Shown: in pieces, positions 33,185-41,733 of the stretch
How the letters are laid out: every line of letters starts with the position of its first letter
Numbering within the stretch: position 1 is the stretch's first letter
The notes under the pieces: model-generated
Seen by the model: only the letters and a program-made list of their open reading frames with translations
Told to the model about the DNA's origin: nothing
Database searches by the model: none
Assembly (NCBI RefSeq): GCF_014873945.1
Contig: NZ_JADBEC010000002.1
Coordinates: 2,332,090-2,396,089, forward strand
Reading direction: 5' to 3'
DNA length: 64,000 nt
DNA from: Rhizobium viscosum
Lineage (GTDB): Bacteria; Pseudomonadota; Alphaproteobacteria; Rhizobiales; Rhizobiaceae
Made by a program: the position numbers and the translations under genes

Positions 33185-33877
33185 TCAGTCAGGCTCGCGG
33201 AGCCGATAGCCGACGCCGGTCTCCGTGGTGATATAGTGTGGCTGGTCGGGAATCTGCTCGACCTTTTGCCGCAGCTGGCGCACATAGACACGCAGATACT
33301 GTACGTCCGCCGCCGGCCCCCATACCTGCTTCAGAAGAAATTGATGTGTCAACACCTTGCCGGCATGCTGAGCGAGTACGCGCAGGATGTCGTATTCCTT
33401 GGGCGACAGCTTGATCTCCCTGCCGTCGACCTTGACGATGCGCTTGACGAGATCGATCGACAGCCCGCCCGTTTGAAAGATCGCTTTTTCGCCCTGCTGC
33501 TGCAGGCGGTGACGAAGTGCCACGCGGATACGGGCACCGAGTTCGTTGACGCCGAAGGGCTTCGTGACATAGTCGTCGGCACCGCTTTCCAGCGCCTTGA
33601 CGATGCCAGCCTCGTCGGTACGGCTTGAGAGGATGACGACAGGCATGGTGAGCCCGTCCTCGCGCCATTCCTGCAAAAGGTCGTGACCCGGCATATCGGG
33701 AAGGCCGAGATCGAGCACGATGAGATCGGGCTGGTCGTCCTTGACGGACTGGCGGGCCGCCCCGGCATTTGGCGCCTCATGCACTTCATAGCCTTGCGCG
33801 GTGAGGCCGACGCGTAAAAGCTTGCGGATCGGGGGCTCGTCGTCAACGACGAGAATCTTGACGGCTGAACCGGTCAT
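33185..33877 (-). CDS. kdpE: response regulator KdpE
   Basis: The 230-residue OmpR-family regulator has a receiver domain with the acidic pair VDDE (11-14), phospho-acceptor aspartate 56 in LIVLDLGLP, and the lysine in YVTKPFG. The DNA-binding winged helix spans about residues 130-228 (LSPKEYDILRVLAQHAGKV). It is phosphorylated by KdpD and activates kdpFABC. It overlaps kdpD by four bases (33874-33877). Confidence 0.95.
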   Translation of the reverse strand: MTGSAVKILVVDDEPPIRKLLRVGLTAQGYEVHEAPNAGAARQSVKDDQPDLIVLDLGLPDMPGHDLLQEWREDGLTMPVVILSSRTDEAGIVKALESGADDYVTKPFGVNELGARIRVALRHRLQQQGEKAIFQTGGLSIDLVKRIVKVDGREIKLSPKEYDILRVLAQHAGKVLTHQFLLKQVWGPAADVQYLRVYVRQLRQKVEQIPDQPHYITTETGVGYRLREPD

Positions 33878-36585
33878 TTGAGTTCATCCAGTTTGGGAAT
33901 GTCATTCGGTTTGGGAAGGCGGATGGTGAAAACGGCTCCGGACCGGTTCGTCCGGTTACCGGCGGTGATCGTCCCGCCCATCGCCTCGATGAAGCCGCGG
34001 CATATCGAGAGGCCGAGACCAGTGCCGGCGCGCACCTGATCACCCTTGCGCACGCGGTAGAAGGTGTCGAAGACACGTGTGAGGTCTGCAGGAGGAATGC
34101 CCGGACCTTCGTCGGAGACCTGTACCACGACATTATCGGCATCCGCCCAGCCCTCGATGCGGATGACCGAGCCTTCGGGTGCATATTTCGCGGCATTGTC
34201 GAGCAGGTTGAAGAGAACCTGCTCGAAGAGAACGGGATCGACACGCACCATCGGCAGGTCGGAGGGGATCGTCATCTCCGTCCTGTGATGGTCAAGGATC
34301 TTGGCGGCCCTGCGCAAGGCGCTACCGGCGATGTCGCCGGCATAGTGCAGTGCATAGTTCGGCTCCATGGCACCGGATTCGATCTTCGTCATGTCGAGCA
34401 GGTTGGCGATGAAGCGGTTGAGACGCTCGGATTCATCGACAACAGTCGACAGAAGATCCGTCCGGTCATCCGTCGACATGGAATCAAAATAATCGCGCAG
34501 TGTGCCTGACGCGCCGAGGATCGCCGCAAGTGGCGTCTTGAGATCGTGGGAGATCGAGGTCAGCAGAGCAGAGCGCAGGCGGTCTGCTTCGGCCGCAAGC
34601 TTGGCCCGGTCGACGTCGGCAACGAGTTGCACGCGTTCGATCGCAAGAGCTGCCTGGTCGGCAAGGGCATCGAGAAGCCGCTGCTGTTCCGGCGTCAGCA
34701 ACGGTCCGTCGCGGCGGTCGCTGTCGAGCCCGATGACGCCGACGGCAGTGCGGCCAGTACGCAGCGGCACATATAAACGCTTGGCGCCGGGCAGAGTATC
34801 GGCGCCACGACCGGCGGCGTGATTATGCTCCCAGGCCCAGCGGGCAGCGGCAATATCGGCATCGTCGAGCGTATCATCAGGCGGATAGCCTGCCTTGACG
34901 GCGATGGAATTGTCCTCCGGCAACAGCAGAACGACGCGCACCTTGAGCATGGAAGCGATCTGGAAGGCGGTCGCCCAGAGAACATCGTCCAGAGTGCCGG
35001 TGCCGGCAAGTTTCTTGGAAAAGAGGTAGAGGTCCTCGGTCGTTCGCGCCCTTTGCCGGGCAGCTGCCGCCTGTCGCTGCACCGTCGCCGTCAGATTTGA
35101 GGCGATGATGGCGACACCCAGGAAGAAGAAAAGCGCCAGCACGCTTTCGGGATCGCTGATCGTCAGCGTGTAGCGTGGCGGCAGAAAGAAGAAGTTGAAG
35201 GAAAGTGCACTGACAATGCAGGTATAGAGCGCCGGTCTCAGCCCGTGGATGACCGCCGATGTCAGCACTGCCATCAGGAAGACGAGCGCCAGGTTGCGTA
35301 CGTCAAGGACCTGATCGAGCACCACACCGGCGACAAGCGCAATGGCGACATAAACCGTCGAGAGCATATAGGCCCTGAAGTCCAGCGCAGGTGCGCTCGG
35401 CGCGGCCTTGACGCCGCGCTGCGAAGCCGAGTCTTTTTCGTTTCCGGAGATGACGTGGACGCTGATATCGCCTGCCCGCCGGATCAGCTCGTCGGGGGTA
35501 GAACGGCTCCACCACCATTCGCGCCAGGTCGGCTTTTTCGGGGCACCGATGACGATGTGGGTGACGTTGTTGGCAGTGGCGTGGCGCACCAACTCTTCCG
35601 TCACTTCGCGACCGGGAATGGTGATTGCTTCACCGCCGAGCTGTTCAGCAAGCCGCAAGGTGGCTGCGATCGTATCTCGCTGCGTTTCCGACAGATTGAT
35701 GGAGCGGTTGGTCTCGATATAGACGGCAGCCCAGGGGCCACGCAGGCGCGAGGCCATGCGCGAGGCATAGCGGACGAGCGAGGCAGAGCGGGGATGCTCA
35801 TCGATCGACACCAGCACGCGCTCGCCGGCGGCCCACGGGCCGGAAATCGCATGTGCCTGCATATGCGTCAGCAACTGGTCGTCGACACGCTGGGCGGTCT
35901 TGCGCAGGGCGAGTTCGCGCAGCGCCGTCAGGTTGCCGGGCGTGAAATAATTGGTCAGCGCCCGTTCGGCGGTCTTTGCCACATAGACCTTACCATCGTG
36001 AAGACGCTTGATGAGGTCGTCAGGTGTCAGGTCGATGATCTCGATATCATCAGCCACGTCGATCACAGAGTCCGGCACGGTTTCGCGCACGCGGATGCGA
36101 GTAATCTGTGAAACGACGTCGTTCAGGCTCTCTACATGCTGGATATTCAGTGTCGAATAGACATCGATGCCGCGGTCGAGCAGTTCCTTGACATCGAGAT
36201 AACGCTTCGGGTGGCGGCTGCCCTCGGCATTGGTATGGGCGAGCTCGTCAACGAGAACGAGATCAGGCCTGCGGGCGAGAATGGCGTCGAGATCCATCTC
36301 TTCGAGCGACTGGCCGCGATAGGCGATCTTCACACGCGGAATGATCTCGAAACCGGCAAGCAGCGCCTCGGTCTCTTTGCGGCCATGAGTTTCGACCACG
36401 CCGATCACCACATCTAGGCCGTCGGCCATCTTGGCGCGACCGGAGACCAGCATTTCATAGGTCTTGCCGACGCCGGGTGCCGCGCCCAGGAAGATCTTCA
36501 GGCGCCCGCGCGACTCCGCCCGAGCCTTTTCGAGGAGCGCATCGGGCGAGGGCCTGCCGGCCTGGTCGCGATTGTCGTCTGGCAT
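33874..36585 (-). CDS. kdpD: sensor histidine kinase KdpD
   Basis: The 903-residue sensor has the full KdpD layout: N-terminal KdpD domain with Walker A GAAPGVGKT (34-42), a Usp domain (about 250-375), four membrane helices (about 400-500), a GAF domain, then HisKA with the phosphorylated histidine 680 (SISHDLKTPL) and HATPase with DEGPGIPP and GTGLGLSIC. It senses potassium limitation and osmotic stress. It lies 64 bases after kdpC behind a hairpin. Confidence 0.96.
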   Translation of the reverse strand: MPDDNRDQAGRPSPDALLEKARAESRGRLKIFLGAAPGVGKTYEMLVSGRAKMADGLDVVIGVVETHGRKETEALLAGFEIIPRVKIAYRGQSLEEMDLDAILARRPDLVLVDELAHTNAEGSRHPKRYLDVKELLDRGIDVYSTLNIQHVESLNDVVSQITRIRVRETVPDSVIDVADDIEIIDLTPDDLIKRLHDGKVYVAKTAERALTNYFTPGNLTALRELALRKTAQRVDDQLLTHMQAHAISGPWAAGERVLVSIDEHPRSASLVRYASRMASRLRGPWAAVYIETNRSINLSETQRDTIAATLRLAEQLGGEAITIPGREVTEELVRHATANNVTHIVIGAPKKPTWREWWWSRSTPDELIRRAGDISVHVISGNEKDSASQRGVKAAPSAPALDFRAYMLSTVYVAIALVAGVVLDQVLDVRNLALVFLMAVLTSAVIHGLRPALYTCIVSALSFNFFFLPPRYTLTISDPESVLALFFFLGVAIIASNLTATVQRQAAAARQRARTTEDLYLFSKKLAGTGTLDDVLWATAFQIASMLKVRVVLLLPEDNSIAVKAGYPPDDTLDDADIAAARWAWEHNHAAGRGADTLPGAKRLYVPLRTGRTAVGVIGLDSDRRDGPLLTPEQQRLLDALADQAALAIERVQLVADVDRAKLAAEADRLRSALLTSISHDLKTPLAAILGASGTLRDYFDSMSTDDRTDLLSTVVDESERLNRFIANLLDMTKIESGAMEPNYALHYAGDIAGSALRRAAKILDHHRTEMTIPSDLPMVRVDPVLFEQVLFNLLDNAAKYAPEGSVIRIEGWADADNVVVQVSDEGPGIPPADLTRVFDTFYRVRKGDQVRAGTGLGLSICRGFIEAMGGTITAGNRTNRSGAVFTIRLPKPNDIPKLDELK

Positions 36586-36610
36586 GCGGTTCGGTCTTTC
36601 TTCACGAGCA

Positions 36611-36641
36611 AGCCCCGGCCCGCCTGCAGCGCTCCGGGGCT
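36611..36641 (-). terminator. intercistronic hairpin between kdpC and kdpD
   Basis: AGCCCCGG (36611-36618) pairs with CCGGGGCT (36634-36641), a perfect 8-bp stem in the kdpC-kdpD gap. It has no T tract. It probably lowers expression of kdpDE relative to the pump genes. Confidence 0.5.
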
Positions 36642-36649
36642 CTCAACCT

Positions 36650-37219
36650 TTACTGAGTCATAGAAGCATCAAGGCTCTGGTTCAACGCCAGAACATTGAC
36701 GGTCGGTTCGCCGAGCAGGCCGAGTTCGCGGCCGGTGACGGCGGCGTCGACCAGTGCCTTGACCTTGGCTTCGTCGACACCGCGCGCCTTGGCGACGCGC
36801 GGCACCTGGAAGTAGGCAGCATCCGGCGAAATATGCGGATCGAGGCCGCTGCCCGAAGCAGTGACGAGGTCGGCGGGAACCTCGGCATTCGGGTTGGTCG
36901 CCTTGGCAGCCTCATAGTCGCCTTTCACACGATCGATCAGCTTCTGGCTGGTCGGACCGAGGTTGGAGCCAGAGGAGGCGGCAGCATTATAACCGTCGCC
37001 CGCGGCGGACGGGCGGCCGTGGAAGTACTTGTCGCTGGTAAAGGCTTGGCCGATCAACGTGGAACCGATGACCTTTCCGTCCTTTTCAATAAGGCTGCCA
37101 CTTGCCTGAAAGGGGAAGATGGCCTGGGCAGCACCCGTCATGGCAAGCGGGTAGAGAAGGCCGGTGATGGCTGTGGTGGCAACGATCATGACGATTGCCG
37201 GACGAATTTCTTTCAACAT
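36650..37219 (-). CDS. kdpC: potassium-transporting ATPase subunit KdpC
   Basis: The 189-residue protein has one N-terminal membrane helix (about residues 8-35, IVMIVATTAITGLLYPLAMT) and a periplasmic domain with SLIGQ-like and FHGRPSAAG motifs typical of KdpC. It binds to KdpA and raises the potassium affinity of the complex. It starts 12 bases after kdpB. Confidence 0.95.
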   Translation of the reverse strand: MLKEIRPAIVMIVATTAITGLLYPLAMTGAAQAIFPFQASGSLIEKDGKVIGSTLIGQAFTSDKYFHGRPSAAGDGYNAAASSGSNLGPTSQKLIDRVKGDYEAAKATNPNAEVPADLVTASGSGLDPHISPDAAYFQVPRVAKARGVDEAKVKALVDAAVTGRELGLLGEPTVNVLALNQSLDASMTQ

Positions 37220-37231
37220 TGTCTAGACTCC

Positions 37232-39292
37232 TTAGGCGAGGCCGACGGCCGTGATGACGATGTCGATCGCCTTGATGCCGATGAAGGGGACGATGATGCC
37301 GCCGAGACCGTAGATCAGCAGGTTGCGGGAGAGCAGCGCGCCGGCGCCGATCGGACGATAGCGCACACCCTTCAGTGACAGCGGGATCAGCGCGATGATG
37401 ATCAGCGCGTTGAAGATGATCGCCGACAGGATGGCGCTCTGCGGCGTGGCGAGGCCCATGACATTGAGCACGCCAAGCTGCGGGTAGAAGGTCAGGAACA
37501 TCGCCGGGATGATGGCGAAGTACTTGGCGATGTCGTTGGCGATCGAGAAGGTCGTCAGCGCACCGCGTGTCATCAGCAGCTGCTTGCCGATTTCGACGAT
37601 TTCGATGAGCTTGGTCGGGTCGCTGTCGAGATCGACCATGTTGCCGGCCTCGCGCGCAGCGACCGTGCCGGTGTTCATGGCCACACCCACGTCGGCCTGC
37701 GCCAGCGCCGGGGCGTCGTTCGTGCCGTCGCCGCACATGGCGACCAGCTTGCCCTTGGCCTGTTCCTCGCGGATCAACTGCAGCTTGTTCTCAGGCGTTG
37801 CCTGGGCAAGGAAGTCGTCCACGCCGGCTTCGGCTGCGATGGCTGCTGCCGTCATCGGGTTGTCGCCGGTGATCATGACGGTGCGGATACCCATACGACG
37901 CAGTTCGTTGAAGCGCTCGCGGATACCGCCCTTGACGATGTCCTTGAGCTGGATGACGCCGAGCAGCTTGCCGTCGCGGGCAACAGCGAGCGGCGTGCCG
38001 CCGGCCTTGGCGATCTCGTCCGATATCGATTGCAGTTCACGGACGATTTCGGCGCCGTTCTTCGAGGAGGCATCGCCATTGACATAGGTCAGCACCGCAT
38101 CGACCGCACCTTTGCGGATCGCAGAACCTTCGAGGTCGACACCGCTCATGCGCGTCTGGGCGGTGAAGGGCACGAAAGTGGCCTTCAGGCCTGCCATGTC
38201 GCGGCCGCGGATCGCATATTTCTCCTTGGCGAGCACGACGATGGAGCGTCCCTCAGGCGTTTCATCGGCGAGCGAGGCAAGCTGGGCCGCATCGGCGAGG
38301 TCCTGTTCGGAGACGCCGCGGACCGGGCGAAAGCTGGTCGCCTGGCGGTTGCCGAGCGTGATCGTGCCGGTCTTGTCGAGCAGCAGCGTATCGACGTCAC
38401 CGGCAGCTTCGACGGCGCGGCCGGACATGGCGAGCACGTTGAAGCGGACGAGGCGGTCCATGCCAGCAATACCGATTGCCGAAAGCAAAGCTCCGATTGT
38501 GGTCGGGATCAGCGTGACGAAGAGGGCAACAAGCACGATGATCGGGATCGAGCCGCCGGCATAGGCGGCAAAGCTCGGGATCGTCGCCGTGGCGAGAACG
38601 AAGATCAGCGTCATGCCGGCAAGGAGGATGTTAAGTGCGATTTCGTTCGGCGTCTTCTGGCGTTCGGCGCCTTCGACGAGCGAGATCATGCGGTCGAGGA
38701 AGGTCGAACCGGCAGCGGCGGTGATGCGCACGCGGATCCAGTCCGAGAGAACCTGGGTACCGCCCGTTACGGCCGAGCGGTCGCCGCCGGATTCACGGAT
38801 GACAGGGGCGGATTCGCCCGTGATCGCCGCTTCATTGACGGAGGCAACACCTTCAACGACTTCGCCGTCGGAGGGGATGATATCGCCGGCTTCGACGAGA
38901 ACGAGATCGCCGACCTTCAGGCTGGTGCCGGGTACCATGCGGTAGCCGGTGCCGTTGTTGGCGGTCAGAAGCTTGGCCTGAGTTTCGGTGCGCGCCTTGC
39001 GCAGCGAATCTGCCTGCGCCTTGCCGCGGCCTTCGGCGACGGCTTCGGCGAAGTTGGCAAAGAGCACCGTGAACCAGAGCCAGAGGTTGATCTGGAAGGA
39101 GAAGGCGAGATTGCCGTTGCCTGAAACGAGGTCGCGCAGGAACAGGACGGTGGTGAGCGCCGAGACCGTGGCCACGACGAACATGACCGGGTTCTTGGCG
39201 AGGGTGCGCGGGTTGAGCTTGGTGAAAGCAGCACCCACGGCCGGAATGAGGATGCGAGAATCCAGGATGCTCGCGGATTTTGCCTGGCTCAT
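37232..39292 (-). CDS. kdpB: potassium-transporting P-type ATPase subunit KdpB
   Basis: The 686-residue P-type ATPase has the actuator motif TGES (158-161), the phosphorylated aspartate 306 in DKTGT, the nucleotide-binding region and GDGTNDAPALAQADVGVAM, the hinge motif. Its seven membrane helices match KdpB. It hydrolyses ATP to drive KdpA. It lies 45 bases after a previously unannotated 51-codon frame. Confidence 0.97.
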   Translation of the reverse strand: MSQAKSASILDSRILIPAVGAAFTKLNPRTLAKNPVMFVVATVSALTTVLFLRDLVSGNGNLAFSFQINLWLWFTVLFANFAEAVAEGRGKAQADSLRKARTETQAKLLTANNGTGYRMVPGTSLKVGDLVLVEAGDIIPSDGEVVEGVASVNEAAITGESAPVIRESGGDRSAVTGGTQVLSDWIRVRITAAAGSTFLDRMISLVEGAERQKTPNEIALNILLAGMTLIFVLATATIPSFAAYAGGSIPIIVLVALFVTLIPTTIGALLSAIGIAGMDRLVRFNVLAMSGRAVEAAGDVDTLLLDKTGTITLGNRQATSFRPVRGVSEQDLADAAQLASLADETPEGRSIVVLAKEKYAIRGRDMAGLKATFVPFTAQTRMSGVDLEGSAIRKGAVDAVLTYVNGDASSKNGAEIVRELQSISDEIAKAGGTPLAVARDGKLLGVIQLKDIVKGGIRERFNELRRMGIRTVMITGDNPMTAAAIAAEAGVDDFLAQATPENKLQLIREEQAKGKLVAMCGDGTNDAPALAQADVGVAMNTGTVAAREAGNMVDLDSDPTKLIEIVEIGKQLLMTRGALTTFSIANDIAKYFAIIPAMFLTFYPQLGVLNVMGLATPQSAILSAIIFNALIIIALIPLSLKGVRYRPIGAGALLSRNLLIYGLGGIIVPFIGIKAIDIVITAVGLA

Positions 39293-39337
39293 AAGAGACT
39301 CCAGCTTTGAAACGAGGATGGCGAACCGGATTGCCGG

Positions 39338-39493
39338 TCAGCCCTGTAAAATTCTGATTGCGCAGACGACGACGAGCAGGCCTGCCATCATCACCAGGAT
39401 GATGTCGGAGGCGCGCGGCATCCGCTGGGCTCCACGCCCCGGCAGACCGGGACGTGGATGAAAGGCTTTTCGGAGCCTGTGACGGATGATCAT
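39338..39493 (-). CDS. small membrane protein (51 residues) between kdpA and kdpB
   Basis: A 52-codon frame lies in the 210-base gap between kdpA and kdpB, which would otherwise be an unusually long gap in a tight operon. The ATG at 39493 follows GAGGTGGTGTC, a good ribosome site that overlaps the kdpA stop. The product has a basic first half (MIIRHRLRKAFHPRP) and a single hydrophobic helix (about residues 31-49, IILVMMAGLLVVVCAIRIL). It could be a pump subunit or stabiliser like KdpF, but no family is recognised and its function is unknown. Confidence 0.6.
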   Translation of the reverse strand: MIIRHRLRKAFHPRPGLPGRGAQRMPRASDIILVMMAGLLVVVCAIRILQG

Positions 39494-39502
39494 GACACCA
39501 CC

Positions 39503-41206
39503 TCAGAAGGTCTGGCCGGCGATCGTGACCAAGTGCTCGACGACGGGGCCGAGGGCCAGTGCCGGGAAGAAGGTGAGACCACCGACGATGAGGATCGTGC
39601 CGATGAGCAGGCCGACGAAGAGCGGGCCATCCGTCGGGAATGTGCCTGCCGAGGCCGGAACCGTCTTCTTCGTGACCAGAGAGCCGGCAATCGCAAGAGC
39701 CGGAATGATGACGAGGAAGCGGCCCATCAGCATGCCGATGCCGAGCGTGATGTTGTACCAGGGCGTATTGCCGGTCAGGCCGCCGAAAGCCGAGCCGTTG
39801 TTGGCCGCAGCCGACGTATAGGCATAGAGGATTTCGGAGAAACCGTGCGGACCGGCCGTGCCGATCGAGGCGACTGCCGAGGGCAGCACGCTGGCGATCG
39901 CGGTGAAGACCAGCATGGCGAGCGGCAGGCAGAGAATGGCGAGAACGGCCATCTTCATTTCCTTCGCCTCGATCTTCTTGCCGAGATATTCTGGCGTGCG
40001 GCCGACCATGAGGCCGGCTACGAAGACGGCGACGATGATGAAGAGCAGGATGCCGTAGAAGCCCGCACCGACACCGCCGACGATGACTTCGCCGAGCTGC
40101 ATGTTGATGAGCGGGATCAGGCCGCCAAGCGCCGTGAACGAGCCGTGCATGGCGTTGACCGCGCCGCAGGAAGCAGCCGTGGTGATGACTGCAAACAGAG
40201 AGGACAGGGCGACACCGAAGCGGACTTCCTTGCCTTCCATGTTGCCGCCCTGCAGGCCGAAGGCGTGCATCAGCGGGTTGCCGGCAGCTTCGGCCCAGTA
40301 GGTGATGCCGACGCCGACGATGAAAAGAATGCCCATTGTTGCGAGGATCGCCCAGCCCTGGCGCTGGTTGCCGACCATGCGCCCGAAGACGTTGGTCAGT
40401 GCTGCGCCGATCGCAAAGATCGAAACCATTTGAATGAGGTTTGAGATCGCGTCCGGGTTTTCGAAGGGATGGGCCGAGTTGGTATTGAAGAAACCGCCGC
40501 CATTGGTGCCGAGCATCTTGATGGCAAGCTGCGAGGCAACAGGACCGACCGCGATCGTCTGCTTGGCGCCTTCGAGTGTCGTGGCATCGACATAGGGGCC
40601 GAGCGTCTGCGGCACGCCGAGCCAGACATAGGCGAGCGTCAGCACGATGCAGATCGGCAGCAGGATGTAGAGCGTGGCGCGGATCATATCGACCCAGAAA
40701 TTGCCGATCGCCTTGCCCGATGCGCGCGCGAAGGCGCGGATGAAGGCAACGGCGATTGCCATACCGGTCGCGGCCGACACGAAGTTCTGAACCGTCAGGC
40801 CCATCATCTGCGTCAGGTAGGACATGGTGCTTTCGCCACCATAGTTCTGCCAGTTGGTGTTGGAGACGAAACTGGTGGCGGTATTGAAGGAGAGTTCCGG
40901 CCCGACTGCGGCCATGCCGGCTGGGTTATAGGGCAGCACGTCCTGGAACCGCATCAAGAGGTAGAGAACGATGACGCCGAGTAGATTGAACATCAGCATG
41001 GCGAAGGCATAGGAGGTCCAGTGCTGGTCTTCGCGCTCGCTGGTGCCGGCAACGGCGTAAAGCCCCCGTTCGATCGGAACGAGGACCGGTGAAAGAAATG
41101 TGCGCTCGCCGCTGAAGACACGCGTCATGTAACTGCCGAGCGGTTTGACGAGCACGAGGACGATCCCGCAGTAAAGCAGGATCTGAAGCCATCCGTTGAG
41201 GGTCAT
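39503..41206 (-). CDS. kdpA: potassium-transporting ATPase channel subunit KdpA
   Basis: The 567-residue subunit binds and conducts potassium. Ten predicted helices hold four filter-like loops, including GTNGGGFFNTNSAHPFENP. GLTGNTPWYNITLGIGMLMG near the C-terminus is conserved. There is little ribosome-site sequence before the ATG (GAAAG), so translation may depend on coupling or on the upstream small genes. Confidence 0.97.
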   Translation of the reverse strand: MTLNGWLQILLYCGIVLVLVKPLGSYMTRVFSGERTFLSPVLVPIERGLYAVAGTSEREDQHWTSYAFAMLMFNLLGVIVLYLLMRFQDVLPYNPAGMAAVGPELSFNTATSFVSNTNWQNYGGESTMSYLTQMMGLTVQNFVSAATGMAIAVAFIRAFARASGKAIGNFWVDMIRATLYILLPICIVLTLAYVWLGVPQTLGPYVDATTLEGAKQTIAVGPVASQLAIKMLGTNGGGFFNTNSAHPFENPDAISNLIQMVSIFAIGAALTNVFGRMVGNQRQGWAILATMGILFIVGVGITYWAEAAGNPLMHAFGLQGGNMEGKEVRFGVALSSLFAVITTAASCGAVNAMHGSFTALGGLIPLINMQLGEVIVGGVGAGFYGILLFIIVAVFVAGLMVGRTPEYLGKKIEAKEMKMAVLAILCLPLAMLVFTAIASVLPSAVASIGTAGPHGFSEILYAYTSAAANNGSAFGGLTGNTPWYNITLGIGMLMGRFLVIIPALAIAGSLVTKKTVPASAGTFPTDGPLFVGLLIGTILIVGGLTFFPALALGPVVEHLVTIAGQTF

Positions 41207-41258
41207 GGGAGGAAACTTTCAGTATCCGGCTGCTTCTGGATGAGAAGCGCCGGCTCTT

Positions 41259-41348
41259 TCAGAAACGTTCTGGGCGGATGAGAGCGTAGGTGAGGTAGAC
41301 GGTGAGAAACACGGTCACGGCACCGCTCAAGATGTAATCGAGGGTCAT
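41259..41348 (-). CDS. kdpF: KdpF small subunit
   Basis: A 29-residue frame starts at 41348 after GGAGAGAACCG and encodes one membrane helix ending in the KdpF tail IRPERF (MTLDYILSGAVTVFLTVYLT, then YALIRPERF). KdpF stabilises the KdpABC complex in the membrane. It lies 52 bases before kdpA, its usual place. Confidence 0.9.
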   Translation of the reverse strand: MTLDYILSGAVTVFLTVYLTYALIRPERF

Positions 41349-41361
41349 CGGTTCTCTCCAA

Positions 41362-41445
41362 TCAAAGCCTGTCACAGGCGCGCGTATAGGCAAAGCAAAG
41401 TCCGAAGAATACGATTGCAGTGCCGAGTAGAATTATATCCATCAT
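41362..41445 (-). CDS. 27-residue membrane protein upstream of kdpF
   Basis: An 84-base frame on the same strand ends 13 bases before kdpF and encodes one hydrophobic helix with the tail YTRACDRL (MMDIILLGTAIVFFGLCFAY at the start). Two ATGs (41445 and 41442) follow CCGGAG. I recall similar tiny proteins with a Y...CDRL tail before kdpF in other proteobacteria, usually left unannotated; this needs a search. It may be a further small Kdp component. Confidence 0.65.
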   Translation of the reverse strand: MMDIILLGTAIVFFGLCFAYTRACDRL

Positions 41446-41614
41446 CGATCTTGACTCCGGTTTGTTATTCTTGGAGTCAGACAAGACAAAGGGCGCCGGT
41501 TCGGTGGAAGCGGCACCTTTTATGCTTTCTGGCGTGGAGATGATCTTGCGATCTCTCGGACATTAATATGCGGCCGAAGCGCATAAAGGTTCGAGATTGC
41601 ATCGGGGGCATCAA

Positions 41615-41631
41615 TATAAAAATCTTATAAA
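41615..41631 (-). promoter_or_regulatory. KdpE-box-like direct repeat TTTATA-N5-TTTATA
   Basis: On the minus strand TTTATA, AGATT, TTTATA is read, very close to the E. coli KdpE site (TTTATA-N5-TTTACA, from memory). It is flanked by a perfect 10-bp inverted repeat, CGCATAAAGG (41580-41589) and CCTTTATGCG (41634-41643), with a third related copy CCTTTTATGC at 41516-41525. It lies 170 bases before the first kdp frame. Confidence 0.6.
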
Positions 41632-41675
41632 TGCCTTTATGCGGTCAAAGGCGCGACTAGGGCGCCCTCATGGAC

Positions 41676-41704
41676 AAAAAACGCCGTACCCGAACGGCAC
41701 GGCG
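41676..41704 (-). terminator. intrinsic terminator of the CopC-like gene
   Basis: On the minus strand CGCCGTGCC and GGTACGGCG form a 9-bp stem with one G-T pair and loop GTTCG, followed by TTTTTT (41681-41676). It lies 29 bases after the stop. Confidence 0.88.
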
Positions 41705-41733
41705 CAATTTCGAACAGCTTGATATCGGAAGGT

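Noticed and set aside
36464..39124. Long plus-strand frames (304 and 364 codons) opposite kdpD, kdpC and kdpB
   Set aside because: They are mirror frames of the high-GC kdp genes, have no ribosome sites or family features, and have Asp/Gly/Arg-rich shadow composition.
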